Origin: Pseudanabaena mucicola str. Chao 1806
GTDB lineage: Bacteria; Cyanobacteriota; Cyanobacteriia; Pseudanabaenales; Pseudanabaenaceae
Length of the DNA stretch: 64,000 nucleotides
Direction of reading: 5' to 3'
Assembly (NCBI RefSeq): GCF_030323025.1
Contig: NZ_CP097329.1
Span: forward strand, 1,085,001 to 1,149,000
Below are positions 51,810-59,304 of this stretch, in pieces (the first letter of the stretch is position 1; each line of letters begins with the position of its first letter). The notes below the pieces were generated by a model. That model was given only the letters and a program-made list of their open reading frames with translations, searched no databases and had not been told where the DNA came from. Both the position numbers and the translations under genes were made by a program.

Positions 51810-53831
51810 ATGGCAAAAAAAAAATATAAGTTCTTTTTCACAAAAGAGGGAAATGACAAATTTGTAGCATATTTAACAGCAGTGCAAAACGCTATAGAGA
51901 ATAAAACTCTACCTGTAGAAAATTATACAGAAAAGCAATTAAAGGGGTTAGTTGATTTAGATGTAGATGATTATGCGCCTGAAGCCACCAAAACTCAGCG
52001 TTTAATGAAGCTTTTTGCTGATTATGCAAAAGGTAAAGACATCAATGATCTCAGAGATATATGGCAAGGAGCTAAGGAAATATATCATTTAGATCGTGGT
52101 GCAATCCGAAAGTTGGGAGATGCGTACAACATAATAAAGGCTGTCACAAATGGAGAAGAAAAAGAAATAGCTAGTGGTGACCTGAATTATAGTCAAAAGC
52201 AATCACTGCAAAAAAATAATGTAGACACAAAAGTTGTGGACAAATTATTAGAGATATTTGGAGCGAATAAAGAACAAAATTCAATATACTTTCAAGAATT
52301 TGAGTGGGAACCAATAGGTCTAGAGAAAACAAGTCAAACTCAAGAGGAAACAAGTCAAACTCAATTTGAACAAAATACTGCACAAGAGAAAGCAAAAGAG
52401 TTCATTGAGAAAACTTGTAGAAAGCATCGACATTTTCCAGTGATGATAATCGATATCTATGTAGACTTTCAAGAACAGAATCTTAAAATTCCTAACGGCA
52501 TAAAAAATAAAATAAAAGAAAATTCTCTCCATCTCATCATTACGGGTAGTCTAGGCATTGGTAAGACTACTTACCTAAAGAAGATTGCGCTGAATATATT
52601 AGAGATAAGAGGTTCCAAAAAAGACAATGTAGCTCCTGAGCAAGTTCCTCTGTTTATCAATTTAAGAGAATACGTTGATCAACTTAAAGAGAATAAAGTA
52701 GGTTTACTTCGCTTTATTGCTAAGCATTATCAAATCCCCGATCAGACTCTAAAAGAACTTTTGCAAGGGAAGGATAAATGCATTCTGTTACTTGACAGCT
52801 TAGATCAGGTTTCCGACTCAGAAAGCAATCAATTAATAGACGAAATTATAGAGTTTGATAGAGAATACCCTAATAATGACTATATCCTTACCAGTAGAGA
52901 TATCGTACAAATTCATAAACTGGAAAATTTTGAAGTAATACAACTTAAAGGAATAGAAACTGAATGCCTTGACATAACACCAGATCTAAATAGTAAAGCA
53001 ATAGTAAATAATGAAGAGATAGAAAAATTTATTAACGAATTTATTGACGAATGGCATTCAAATCCCAGAGATGAAAGGATAAATCAATTTATTGATAACT
53101 GGATTGAAGCAGGTCTTAAAAAAGAAACGAAAAATACTGAGACTGATCAGAGAAGAGAGTTACTGCAACTTCAGAAGCGAGAAATCAAGTCTAGAATATT
53201 ACGTAAATTAATAACCAATAAAGAGCTAAGGAATCTCGCATCAAAACCACTGATGCTTAGCCTCATTTGTATAGAACATGTAAATGATGAGAAATATAAT
53301 TGTTCTGACAAGATAACGGAATGGCATATTGTCCATAGAGCTGTAAAATCTTGGCTAGAAAATTCAAATGAAGATTACTGGGATGAACAAGAGAAATTTA
53401 GTGGGAACTATACTTCACTTTCAATAAACTTTGTATATGACTTACTAGAGTTTATTGCTTATAAAACAATAGATATAAGAATTTTAAACATTTCTAGAAA
53501 TAAACTGAGCCAACATATAAATAGTTTCGTAAAAGATTACTATGGATGGGATGACAAACAAAAGACAAGCAGTTTTACTGATAGAACTTTGAGATTTCTA
53601 GAAAATACCTATGGGTTTACTTTAATTAAGGATGATAATATTTATTCTTTTCCTCATGTAATATTTAGGAATTATTTTGCTATAAGATACATTTATAATA
53701 AATATGAAAATATAGCTACATTTGAAAAAGAGGTAACAGGTAAAGTTCAATGGGATAAAATCATCGATAGAGCAAGAAATTTCCCAACAGAATTGATTTT
53801 TGGTCTTCCAGATGATGTTGATAATTCATAA
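51810..53831 (+). CDS. NACHT-domain NTPase (bacterial NLR-like)
   Basis: A 673-residue STAND ATPase. The NACHT domain has Walker A GSLGIGKTT (246-254), Walker B CILLLDSLDQV (324-334, with the NACHT DxxD/Q pattern) and a sensor ILTSRD (359-364). The N-terminal 1-200 is helical and basic, unassigned, and ends in a small duplicated linker (TSQTQEE/TSQTQFE). Residues 430-673 form a winged-helix/helical arm (LASKPLMLSLICIEH, IVHRAVKSWLEN), with no long repeat sensor. Bacterial NACHT proteins of this size act in anti-phage defence by abortive responses. The gene is AT-rich compared with its neighbours and borders the toxin-antitoxin island, as expected for acquired defence genes. The role is inferred. 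Confidence 0.88.
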   Translation: MAKKKYKFFFTKEGNDKFVAYLTAVQNAIENKTLPVENYTEKQLKGLVDLDVDDYAPEATKTQRLMKLFADYAKGKDINDLRDIWQGAKEIYHLDRGAIRKLGDAYNIIKAVTNGEEKEIASGDLNYSQKQSLQKNNVDTKVVDKLLEIFGANKEQNSIYFQEFEWEPIGLEKTSQTQEETSQTQFEQNTAQEKAKEFIEKTCRKHRHFPVMIIDIYVDFQEQNLKIPNGIKNKIKENSLHLIITGSLGIGKTTYLKKIALNILEIRGSKKDNVAPEQVPLFINLREYVDQLKENKVGLLRFIAKHYQIPDQTLKELLQGKDKCILLLDSLDQVSDSESNQLIDEIIEFDREYPNNDYILTSRDIVQIHKLENFEVIQLKGIETECLDITPDLNSKAIVNNEEIEKFINEFIDEWHSNPRDERINQFIDNWIEAGLKKETKNTETDQRRELLQLQKREIKSRILRKLITNKELRNLASKPLMLSLICIEHVNDEKYNCSDKITEWHIVHRAVKSWLENSNEDYWDEQEKFSGNYTSLSINFVYDLLEFIAYKTIDIRILNISRNKLSQHINSFVKDYYGWDDKQKTSSFTDRTLRFLENTYGFTLIKDDNIYSFPHVIFRNYFAIRYIYNKYENIATFEKEVTGKVQWDKIIDRARNFPTELIFGLPDDVDNS

Positions 53832-53884
53832 TAGCGTCGAGAAATCGTACTCAAATTAAGTTTTAGTAGTTATCGCTGTTTGAT

Positions 53885-54040
53885 GCGAGGGAATAGGCGA
53901 TCGGGTGTTGGGTGGTGTTGGTGCGATCGCTGTTTGATGGGGAATAGGCGATCTGGTTTTGGGTGATGTGAGGGGCGATCGCTGGTTGATTTGCAGAGAA
54001 TAGGCGATCGGATTTGTGGGTGTTGAGAGTGCGATCAGGT
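53885..54040. repeat. HIP1-rich ~50-bp tandem repeats, block 1
   Basis: About three units of GCGATCGCTGTTTGAT...GGAATAGGCGATC-GG-TTTTGGGTG-TGAGG. It lies between the NACHT gene and the first PemK/MazF cassette. Confidence 0.85.
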
Positions 54041-54045
54041 TGTAA

Positions 54046-54375
54046 TCATAAACCTAGCCAACCTCTTAAAGATTGATCAAGTCTATCAATATCAACATCA
54101 GCTAACTTCCCAACAGTCTTAATAACTAAACTTCTATTTACAGTATAGATACCACGCTTAACTGCTGTAACAACATTAAGTCCTGCTGCCGCCCAGTCAG
54201 AAAGGACAAACTCTCCATCAAGCAAAGAACCTGTTTTGCTGGTTAATGGCACAATTAGAATATCTTGAGAACTATGTGGCGCATTCACAATTACAGCAGG
54301 ACGAACCTTCGCATTAGACAAATCTGAAAAAGGATACCGAACTAAAACGATGATATCTTTAGAGTAATTCGGCAT
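54046..54375 (-). CDS. PemK/MazF-family toxin (copy 1)
   Basis: A 109-residue mRNA interferase of the MazF/PemK family: YSKDIIVLVRYPFSDLSNAK, KVRPAVIVNAPHSSQDILIV and PLTSKTGSLLDGEFVL. The start MPNYSK at 54375 is chosen because it lies inside the last codons of the antitoxin gene (17-bp overlap), giving translational coupling; ATG codons further upstream are also in frame. It differs at only about ten residues from the second copy at 58791. Confidence 0.9.
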   Translation of the reverse strand: MPNYSKDIIVLVRYPFSDLSNAKVRPAVIVNAPHSSQDILIVPLTSKTGSLLDGEFVLSDWAAAGLNVVTAVKRGIYTVNRSLVIKTVGKLADVDIDRLDQSLRGWLGL

Positions 54376-54559
54376 AGATATCATCCTCAGTATTATCCCA
54401 AACTGCATCAAGTGATGTCTGACTCGCACGAAGCCAAAAATCAGACTCATAGTCATCAGAAAGTACAGTCACTAATACCTTTGCACCTTCTGCCAGTTCT
54501 GAAGACTCTAATAACTCAATTTTTCCTTTTTGAACAGTAGCCCAAAGAGTTTTTAGCAT
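54359..54559 (-). CDS. Antitoxin of the PemK/MazF pair (copy 1)
   Basis: A 66-residue protein preceding and overlapping the toxin gene. The N-terminus MLKTLWATVQKGKIELLESS resembles a small beta-type (AbrB-like) DNA-binding head; the acidic C-terminus (DAVWDNTEDDIYAELL) would wrap the toxin. Nearly identical to the gene at 59104. Confidence 0.85.
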   Translation of the reverse strand: MLKTLWATVQKGKIELLESSELAEGAKVLVTVLSDDYESDFWLRASQTSLDAVWDNTEDDIYAELL

Positions 54560-54634
54560 ATTCGTTATTTGAATGTTACTAATCTAGTTGTATTCCTTAG
54601 TATATAAGTTTTGCGATCTAGATTGAGTTTCTGG

Positions 54635-54855
54635 TTAAGCGATCGCTGTTTGATTGGGAAATAGGCGATCGGGTTTTGGGTGATGAGGGGCGATCGCTGG
54701 TTGATTTGGGAAATAAGCGATCGGGTTTGTGGGTTGTTGGGGCGATCGTTGTTTGATGTGGGAAATGTGTGATCGGGTGTTGGGTTGTGGGGGCGATCGC
54801 TGTTTGATGTGGGGAAAAGGCGATCGGGTTTTGGGTGATGAGTGGCGATCATACT
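54635..54855. repeat. HIP1-rich ~50-bp tandem repeats, block 2
   Basis: Four and a half units, the clearest block: GCGATCGCTGTTTGATTGGG, AAATAGGCGATCGGGTTTTG, GGTGATGAGG, repeated with small changes. Between the MazF antitoxin and the BrnA gene. Confidence 0.88.
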
Positions 54856-54868
54856 TTGATTTAATAGT

Positions 54869-55126
54869 TTATTGCAAAACTTTTCCCGATTCTTCCTGCT
54901 CCTTCGCTTGGCGTAAAATTTCATTAATCAGATTTTGATAGCCAACTTCTCCCGCCTTCAATTTGAAATACTCAATAAGATTAGCATCTAAAGAAATAGT
55001 AATACTTTGCTTGCGTGGCATAGGTTTAAGTGCAATACGAAACTTTGCCCGATCTAAATCTGATTGTGTTACTTCGGAATATTCATCACGATCATTAGAG
55101 GTTTCTGAAGAAGAGAAGTTGTTCAT
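54869..55126 (-). CDS. brnA: BrnA-type antitoxin
   Basis: An 85-residue antitoxin (start MNNFSSSETSNDR at 55126, favoured over an in-frame ATG 15 bp upstream). The conserved BrnA core is RIALKPMPRKQSITISLDAN, then LIEYFKLKAGEVGYQNLINE and ILRQ, a ribbon-helix-helix domain that represses the operon. Lies downstream of and overlaps brnT. Confidence 0.9.
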   Translation of the reverse strand: MNNFSSSETSNDRDEYSEVTQSDLDRAKFRIALKPMPRKQSITISLDANLIEYFKLKAGEVGYQNLINEILRQAKEQEESGKVLQ

Positions 55127-55364
55127 TTTTGTTTGCCTCACGCATAGAAATAATACGGATTTCGTCTTCGGTTTCAGTATGTACGATCACAACAACTTTC
55201 ATGCCTAAGAGTCCAAGCGTTACCCAACGCTGTTCTCCATAGTTTTCACGGTTATCTTCAAACGTGAATGTCGAGCCTGTAAAGACTTTTTCAGCATTCA
55301 CAAAATCAATAGCGTGCTTTTTTAGGTTGCTTTGCCTTTTAACTTCATTCCATATGAATTTCAT
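55095..55364 (-). CDS. brnT: BrnT-type RNase toxin
   Basis: An 89-residue toxin of the RelE superfamily: FIWNEVKRQSNLKKHAIDFV, FEDNRENYGEQRWVTLGLLG and DEIRIISMREANKNEQLLFF, the full BrnT pattern with conserved catalytic-type Lys/Arg/His positions. The toxin precedes the antitoxin, as is usual for brnTA. Confidence 0.92.
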   Translation of the reverse strand: MKFIWNEVKRQSNLKKHAIDFVNAEKVFTGSTFTFEDNRENYGEQRWVTLGLLGMKVVVIVHTETEDEIRIISMREANKNEQLLFFRNL

Positions 55365-55429
55365 ATATAACTTTTATTATACATACCTTAAATCACTCGC
55401 CTCTTGAGAATAAAGTTTAGCATTTAGAA

Positions 55430-55578
55430 TATAGCGATCGCTGTTTGATTTTGAGATTTAGGCGATCGGGTTTGTGGGTGGTGAGGGGCGATCGCTGTTT
55501 GATGTGGGAAATAGGCGATTGTTTTTGTGGGTGGTGAGGGGCGATCGCTGTTTGATTTGAGATTTAGGCGATCGCTAA
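55430..55578. repeat. HIP1-rich ~50-bp tandem repeats, block 3
   Basis: Three units GCGATCGCTGTTTGAT ... TAGGCGATCGGGTTTGTGGG ... TGGTGAGG, between brnT and the HEPN gene. The last unit runs to within 3 bp of the HEPN stop codon. Confidence 0.86.
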
Positions 55579-55580
55579 TT

Positions 55581-55952
55581 CTAAGAAAGTAGCATTTTAA
55601 CTTCAGAAATAAAAGTTTGAGCGTTAGCGATCGCATTTTTCGCCATTTCCTCATCCTCAGTCATATCAGATTCGTAATCACAAGTTTGTCTGGCATCGTA
55701 AGCTTCCCTCAGCAAATCTGCAACGCTTGGAGTTATTTTCCCTGTTTTCACAAAATGTAGACTAAGCATCTTGAGAACTCCTTTGTGAGTAGAAGTATCT
55801 AATCCTTCAGAGAGAAGTAAATATTGAGTCATATAAAACATGGCATAGTAAGCACGCGATATAGCAGAACGTTAACGTCCACAATCACAGAGCAATTGAG
55901 CAGTTTCCAGATCTTCATTGGACAATAGCAAGAACTTTGCTAATTCATTCAT
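55581..55952 (-). pseudogene. HEPN-domain toxin gene with premature stop
   Basis: From ATG at 55952 the frame reads NELAKFLLLSNEDLETAQLL, CDCGR, then TAA (at about 55870) and RSAISRAYYAMFYMTQYLLL to the end (EGLDTSTHKGVLKMLSLHFV, ARQTCDYESDMTEDEEMAK). The family normally has Tyr or another residue at the stop. The HEPN fold, including RSAISRAYYAMF, is otherwise intact. The start overlaps the stop of the MNT gene by ATGA. Either inactive or a sequencing/read-through case; internal ATGs after the stop could give a shorter product. Confidence 0.82.
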
Positions 55953-56284
55953 ATCTCAATACCTTCACGCCTAACCACTCTCAGAAAAGAGATTTCACCT
56001 GCTAAAAACCGAGATTTTGATATTGGGATAATTGAGATTAGTTCATCATATTCCCTCAAGAAGTACCAAAAAAGACTAGACATTCTTGATCTCTCCTCAA
56101 CTGCATCAACAGGATCAGCCAAAACCACCATCACATCAATATCTGATTCAGAAGTAGCCTCTCCTCTTGCATGAGAACCAAAAAGAATCACCGAAAACAA
56201 TCTGTCTCCATAGAGTTCTACCAGACTAGACTTTAGCTCGTTCAACAAAACAAATAATTGCTTGTTCTTAATAGTTGTAATCAT
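55949..56284 (-). CDS. MNT-type nucleotidyltransferase (antitoxin of HEPN)
   Basis: A 111-residue minimal nucleotidyltransferase. Motif LFSVILFGSHARGEATSESD with IDVMVV carries the GS-x(n)-DxD signature. MNT partners neutralise HEPN toxins by adenylylating or AMPylating them. It is immediately upstream of the HEPN gene with an ATGA overlap, the normal order for MNT-HEPN pairs. Confidence 0.9.
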   Translation of the reverse strand: MITTIKNKQLFVLLNELKSSLVELYGDRLFSVILFGSHARGEATSESDIDVMVVLADPVDAVEERSRMSSLFWYFLREYDELISIIPISKSRFLAGEISFLRVVRREGIEI

Positions 56285-56339
56285 AGATTTAAGGCTAAAG
56301 CAAGCATTATTAACACCATTTTAATCTAGGATCACTAAC

Positions 56340-56530
56340 ATGAATAGGCGATCGCTGTTTGATTTGAGGAAATAGGCGATCGGGTTTTGGGTGTTGAGGG
56401 GCGATCGCTGTTTGATGTGGGGAAATAGGCGATCGGGTTTGTGGGGATGAGGGGCGATCGCTGTTTGGTTTGAAGGGATAGGCGATCGGGTTTTGTGAGT
56501 GGTGAGAGGCGATCAATGTTTTGAGTGGCT
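56340..56530. repeat. HIP1-rich ~50-bp tandem repeats, block 4
   Basis: About four units (GGCGATCGCTGTTTGATTTG, AGGAAATAGGCGATCGGGTT, TTGGGTGTTGAGGG). Between the MNT gene and hicB. Confidence 0.87.
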
Positions 56531-56631
56531 TGAGGATCTTAGCGATCGCCATTGGCTTGTTAACCTATAGTAAACTAGGGAAATAACCTTAAAGCAACTT
56601 AGGCAAATTAAGATAAGCGAGTTAGTCAAAA

Positions 56632-56847
56632 ATGATTAGAGAATTTAACGTAGTCATCGAAAAAGACTCTGATGGGTATTTTGTCGCCTCAATCCCCAAC
56701 TTAAGAGGTTGCCATACCCAAGCAAAATCCCTTGATATTCTTATGGAACGCATTCAAGAAGCAGCAGAACTATGCTTAGAATTCGAGAACCAAGACAGTC
56801 CATTTACAGAATTTGTAGGCATCCAGAAAATTTTAGTAACAGTATGA
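56632..56847 (+). CDS. hicB: HicB-type antitoxin
   Basis: A 71-residue HicB with the partial RNase H-like fold: FNVVIEKDSDGYFVASIPNL, RGCHTQAKSLDILMERIQEA and AELCLEFEN. Its stop overlaps the hicA start by ATGA. The order here is antitoxin then toxin. Confidence 0.92.
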   Translation: MIREFNVVIEKDSDGYFVASIPNLRGCHTQAKSLDILMERIQEAAELCLEFENQDSPFTEFVGIQKILVTV

Positions 56848-57068
56848 GCAAGCTACCAAGTTTGACAGGCAACCAACTAATCAAAGCTCTACAGAAAATA
56901 GGCTTTGATATAGCGCGGGTAAAAGGTAGTCACCATATTCTTATTCATGAGGATGGTAGGCGCACAGTAGTTCCAGTTCATTCAGGTGAAGATATTGGAA
57001 CTGGACTACTTTCACAAATTCTCAGAGATTGTCAGATCACAAGAGATGAGCTTAGAGACTTGCTGTAG
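56844..57068 (+). CDS. hicA: HicA-type mRNA interferase toxin
   Basis: A 74-residue dsRBD-like toxin starting MSKLPSLTGNQLIKALQKIG at 56844 and containing FDIARVKGSHHILIHEDGRR with the catalytic His and TVVPVHSGEDIGTGLLSQIL. Complete. The truncated RelE gene from the other strand ends inside its last codons. Confidence 0.93.
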   Translation: MSKLPSLTGNQLIKALQKIGFDIARVKGSHHILIHEDGRRTVVPVHSGEDIGTGLLSQILRDCQITRDELRDLL

Positions 57069-57147
57069 CTATCCGTATTTGATTAGTGCGGTCAATTTTC
57101 GCTAGATCCGCGATCGCCTCAGAAGTAAAATCAATACTATAACTCAT
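57052..57147 (-). pseudogene. Truncated RelE/ParE-type toxin
   Basis: Reads MSYSIDFTSEAIADLAKIDR, then TNQIRI and a stop after 31 residues. The beginning of a RelE/ParE toxin is recognisable (about a third of the normal length). The sequence switches to the 3' end of hicA at about 57068, so the toxin was cut by joining of two cassettes. It overlaps the 3' end of the upstream antitoxin gene by 11 bp, the standard arrangement. Confidence 0.78.
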
Positions 57148-57346
57148 CCCAATTAAGCCCCAATGATTGCATAGCTTGAGCCGCAGGAATAACAGTTGGT
57201 TGCTGTTGTTGTCGTAATAAACGTTCCACAACTGCTGTTTTTAACTTCTTACCTTCATCTAGATCAATATATTCTTCTAGGACTTCAATTACAACTTCAC
57301 GAACCAGTAAACGAAACTGTTCGGTAGTGAGTTCTTTTATTTGCAT
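57137..57346 (-). CDS. Antitoxin partner of the truncated RelE toxin
   Basis: A 69-residue protein, MQIKELTTEQFRLLVREVVI ... LLRQQQQPTVIPAAQAMQSL, of the size and helical acidic/basic pattern common in antitoxins that precede RelE genes. The toxin is deleted, so this is a leftover antitoxin. Confidence 0.7.
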   Translation of the reverse strand: MQIKELTTEQFRLLVREVVIEVLEEYIDLDEGKKLKTAVVERLLRQQQQPTVIPAAQAMQSLGLNWDEL

Positions 57347-57350
57347 AACA

Positions 57351-57626
57351 TTACAGCTCTACTACTTGTGCCGCAGCAAGCTCATATTGCAAAGTAAGAA
57401 ATTCATTAGCCTTCAAATAGGCGATCGCAAACTCACATCCATCAGAATCCGCAAACTCCACCAAATAATCAGCCCCCTGATTATCCTGATGAATATCCAC
57501 AATCGTACCAACTAAACCCACTGGCAAAGCTGAATTAAAATCATATTCTGCTTCCATCAGAGAAAGTCTATCTATAGAAATTGGTTTTAAAATAGCGATC
57601 GTATCGAGTAACTGTGGAGTTTTCAT
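57351..57626 (-). CDS. DUF4926 protein (copy 1)
   Basis: A 91-residue DUF4926 protein: LPVGLVGTIVDIHQDNQGAD, YLVEFADSDGCEFAIAYLKA, an SH3-like small beta barrel. It follows and overlaps by one base the DUF6883 gene; the pair recurs at 58158-58690 in the opposite direction. Such two-gene units occur in toxin-antitoxin-rich regions, and activity has not been established to my knowledge. Confidence 0.8.
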   Translation of the reverse strand: MKTPQLLDTIAILKPISIDRLSLMEAEYDFNSALPVGLVGTIVDIHQDNQGADYLVEFADSDGCEFAIAYLKANEFLTLQYELAAAQVVEL

Positions 57627-57964
57627 TATTTCTCTCTCTTTAAAAAAGCACTAATCAATCGTGGATAACCAGATTCTATACTAACTTCCCAAATAGTTCT
57701 TAGTTCAGCACCTCCTGTATTAGGAATTTCCCAATCCACCTTGTATTCTTTACCAAATCTTGTATTACTCTCCTGCACAACTTCACCTTCAACTGCCGCA
57801 ACTTGAATTAATTCAACCAAACGATCAGCATTTTGAATTGTAATACCCAGTCTGGATTCAAACACTCTTGCCTTATCTTTACCCTTATCATGGTTGATGT
57901 TTAAGCAATATCCTAAAATCTTTTGCATAGAAATTTCAGGACGATCGCCATTCGGTAATTTCAT
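57626..57964 (-). CDS. DUF6883 protein (full length)
   Basis: A 112-residue protein: KLPNGDRPEISMQKILGYCL, NINHDKGKDKARVFESRLGI, TIQNADRLVELIQVAAVEGE, ending ELRTIWEVSIESGYPRLISA. The family is a small toxin-like domain (conserved His/Lys in NHDKGKDKA) often next to DUF4926. Confidence 0.8.
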   Translation of the reverse strand: MKLPNGDRPEISMQKILGYCLNINHDKGKDKARVFESRLGITIQNADRLVELIQVAAVEGEVVQESNTRFGKEYKVDWEIPNTGGAELRTIWEVSIESGYPRLISAFLKREK

Positions 57965-58007
57965 AGGCAGAAGTCAATACTAAATTAATCTTAGTATACC
58001 CAACTAT

Positions 58008-58155
58008 GAAGCGATCGCTGTTTGATTTGAAGGAATAGGAGATCGGGTTTTGTTGTGGTGAGGGGCGATCGCTGTTTGATGAGGGGAATAGGCGATCGGG
58101 TTTGTGGATGTTGAGAAGGCGATCGCTTTTTGATATTGAGATTTAGGCAATCGGG
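58008..58155. repeat. HIP1-rich ~50-bp tandem repeats, block 5
   Basis: Three units between the two DUF6883 genes. The last unit ends (CAATCGGGTTTTG) exactly where the truncated DUF6883 frame begins. Confidence 0.86.
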
Positions 58156-58157
58156 TT

Positions 58158-58439
58158 TTGTGTCTGAACTATGAACACCAGAAAGGTAAACATAAAGCCC
58201 TACTTTTTGAAAAGCGTCTTGGGATTACCATCGCCAACAAAGAAATTTTAGAACAAGCTCTACAAGAAGCAGTGATCGAAGGTGAAGCCGAACTTTTTAA
58301 AATCGATCAATATGGTACTCATTACGATCTTGCATTTTCACTTTGCACAGATGTTGGCGAATCCCTAGTTCTAAGTTGTTGGATTATTAAAATTACAGAA
58401 GACTTTCCACTCCTAACTAATACTTACCCTATTGATTAA
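58158..58439 (+). pseudogene. DUF6883 protein lacking its N-terminus
   Basis: A 93-residue frame from a TTG inside the repeat: CLNYEHQKGKHKALLFEKRL, GITIANKEILEQALQEAVIE, DLAFSLCTDVGESLVLSCWI. It aligns with residue 19 onward of the copy at 57626 (YCLNINHDKGKDKA); the first 18 residues (KLPNGDRPEIS...) are replaced by repeat sequence. It might still be translated from TTG, but no ribosome-binding site is evident. Confidence 0.75.
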
Positions 58440-58447
58440 AAAGCACT

Positions 58448-58690
58448 ATGAACGAAATTCAAGAATACGATCTTGTGGCTCTAACTGAAGATTTGATCGC
58501 CACTCACAAAGTTACCCATCAGAAAATATTACTCCGCCGAGGACAAATGGGAACGGTCTTAATGTCATTTGATCATAAAGCTTTTCTAATCGACTTTACC
58601 GATCAACAAGGCAAAACCTTCGCAATGGAAACAATCGAACTAGTAAAATTATTACGGCTTATTACCGAACCAGAATTAGTTCTTTCTTAA
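58448..58690 (+). CDS. DUF4926 protein (copy 2)
   Basis: An 80-residue protein: NEIQEYDLVALTEDLIATHK, LLRRGQMGTVLMSFDHKAFL, IDFTDQQGKTFAMETIELVK. Same fold class as the gene at 57351 but only distantly similar, so the two pairs are not a recent duplication. Follows the truncated DUF6883 gene by 8 bp. Confidence 0.8.
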   Translation: MNEIQEYDLVALTEDLIATHKVTHQKILLRRGQMGTVLMSFDHKAFLIDFTDQQGKTFAMETIELVKLLRLITEPELVLS

Positions 58691-58709
58691 ACTTAGGCTC
58701 AGTTTGATG

Positions 58710-58788
58710 TTGGGTAATTGGCGATCGGGTTTATGGGTGTTGAGGGGGCGATCGCTGTTTGATTTGAGGAAATAGGCGATCGGGTTGT
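58710..58788. repeat. HIP1-rich ~50-bp repeats, block 6
   Basis: One and a half units (GGCGATCGGGTTTATGGGTG, TTGAGGGGGCGATCGCTGTT, TGATTTGAGGAAATAGGCGA), between DUF4926 and the second PemK/MazF toxin. Confidence 0.83.
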
Positions 58789-58790
58789 AA

Positions 58791-59120
58791 TTATAAACCT
58801 AGCCAAATTCTCAAAGCTTGCTCAAGCCTCTCAATATCAACATCAGCCAACTTCCCAACAGTCTTAATAACTAAACTTCTATTTACAGTATAGATACCAC
58901 GCTTAACAGTTGTAACAACATTAAGTCCTACCGCCGCCCAATCAGAAAGGACAAACTCTCCATCAAGCAAAGAGCCTGTTTTGCTGGTTAATGGCACAAT
59001 TAGAATATCTTGAGAGCTATGTGGTGTATTGACAATAACCGCAGGACGAACCTTCGCATTAGACAGATCTGAAAATGGATATCTAACTAAAATAACGATA
59101 TTTTTAGAGTAATTCGGCAT
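58791..59120 (-). CDS. PemK/MazF-family toxin (copy 2)
   Basis: 109 residues; differs at ten positions from copy 1 (for example NIVILV for DIIVLV; the C-terminus is LEQALRIWLGL). The start at 59120 overlaps the antitoxin as in copy 1. All family motifs are kept (KVRPAVIVNTPHSSQ, PLTSKTGSLL), so it is probably functional. Confidence 0.9.
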   Translation of the reverse strand: MPNYSKNIVILVRYPFSDLSNAKVRPAVIVNTPHSSQDILIVPLTSKTGSLLDGEFVLSDWAAVGLNVVTTVKRGIYTVNRSLVIKTVGKLADVDIERLEQALRIWLGL

Positions 59121-59304
59121 AGATATCATCCTCAGTATTATCCCAAACTGCATCAAGTGATGTCTGACTCGCCTGAAGCCAAAACTCAGACTCATAGTCA
59201 TCAGAAAGCACAGTCACTAATACCTTTGCACCTTCTACTAAGTTTGAAGCCTCCAATAACTCAATTTTTCCTTTTTGAACAGTAGCCCAAAGAGTTTTTA
59301 GCAT
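59104..59304 (-). CDS. Antitoxin of the PemK/MazF pair (copy 2)
   Basis: 66 residues, five substitutions from copy 1 (LLEASNLVEGAKV against LLESSELAEGAKV, and others). The DNA of both cassettes, including the promoter end (GTATATGG-type AT-rich leader), is nearly identical. Confidence 0.85.
   Translation of the reverse strand: MLKTLWATVQKGKIELLEASNLVEGAKVLVTVLSDDYESEFWLQASQTSLDAVWDNTEDDIYAELL

Noticed and set aside
54565-54924. 119-residue minus-strand frame rich in SDRP/HNPTP/RLFP repeats
   Set aside because: It is only the translation of the HIP1-rich tandem repeat plus part of the antisense of brnA; similar frames at 55424 and 56310 have the same origin.
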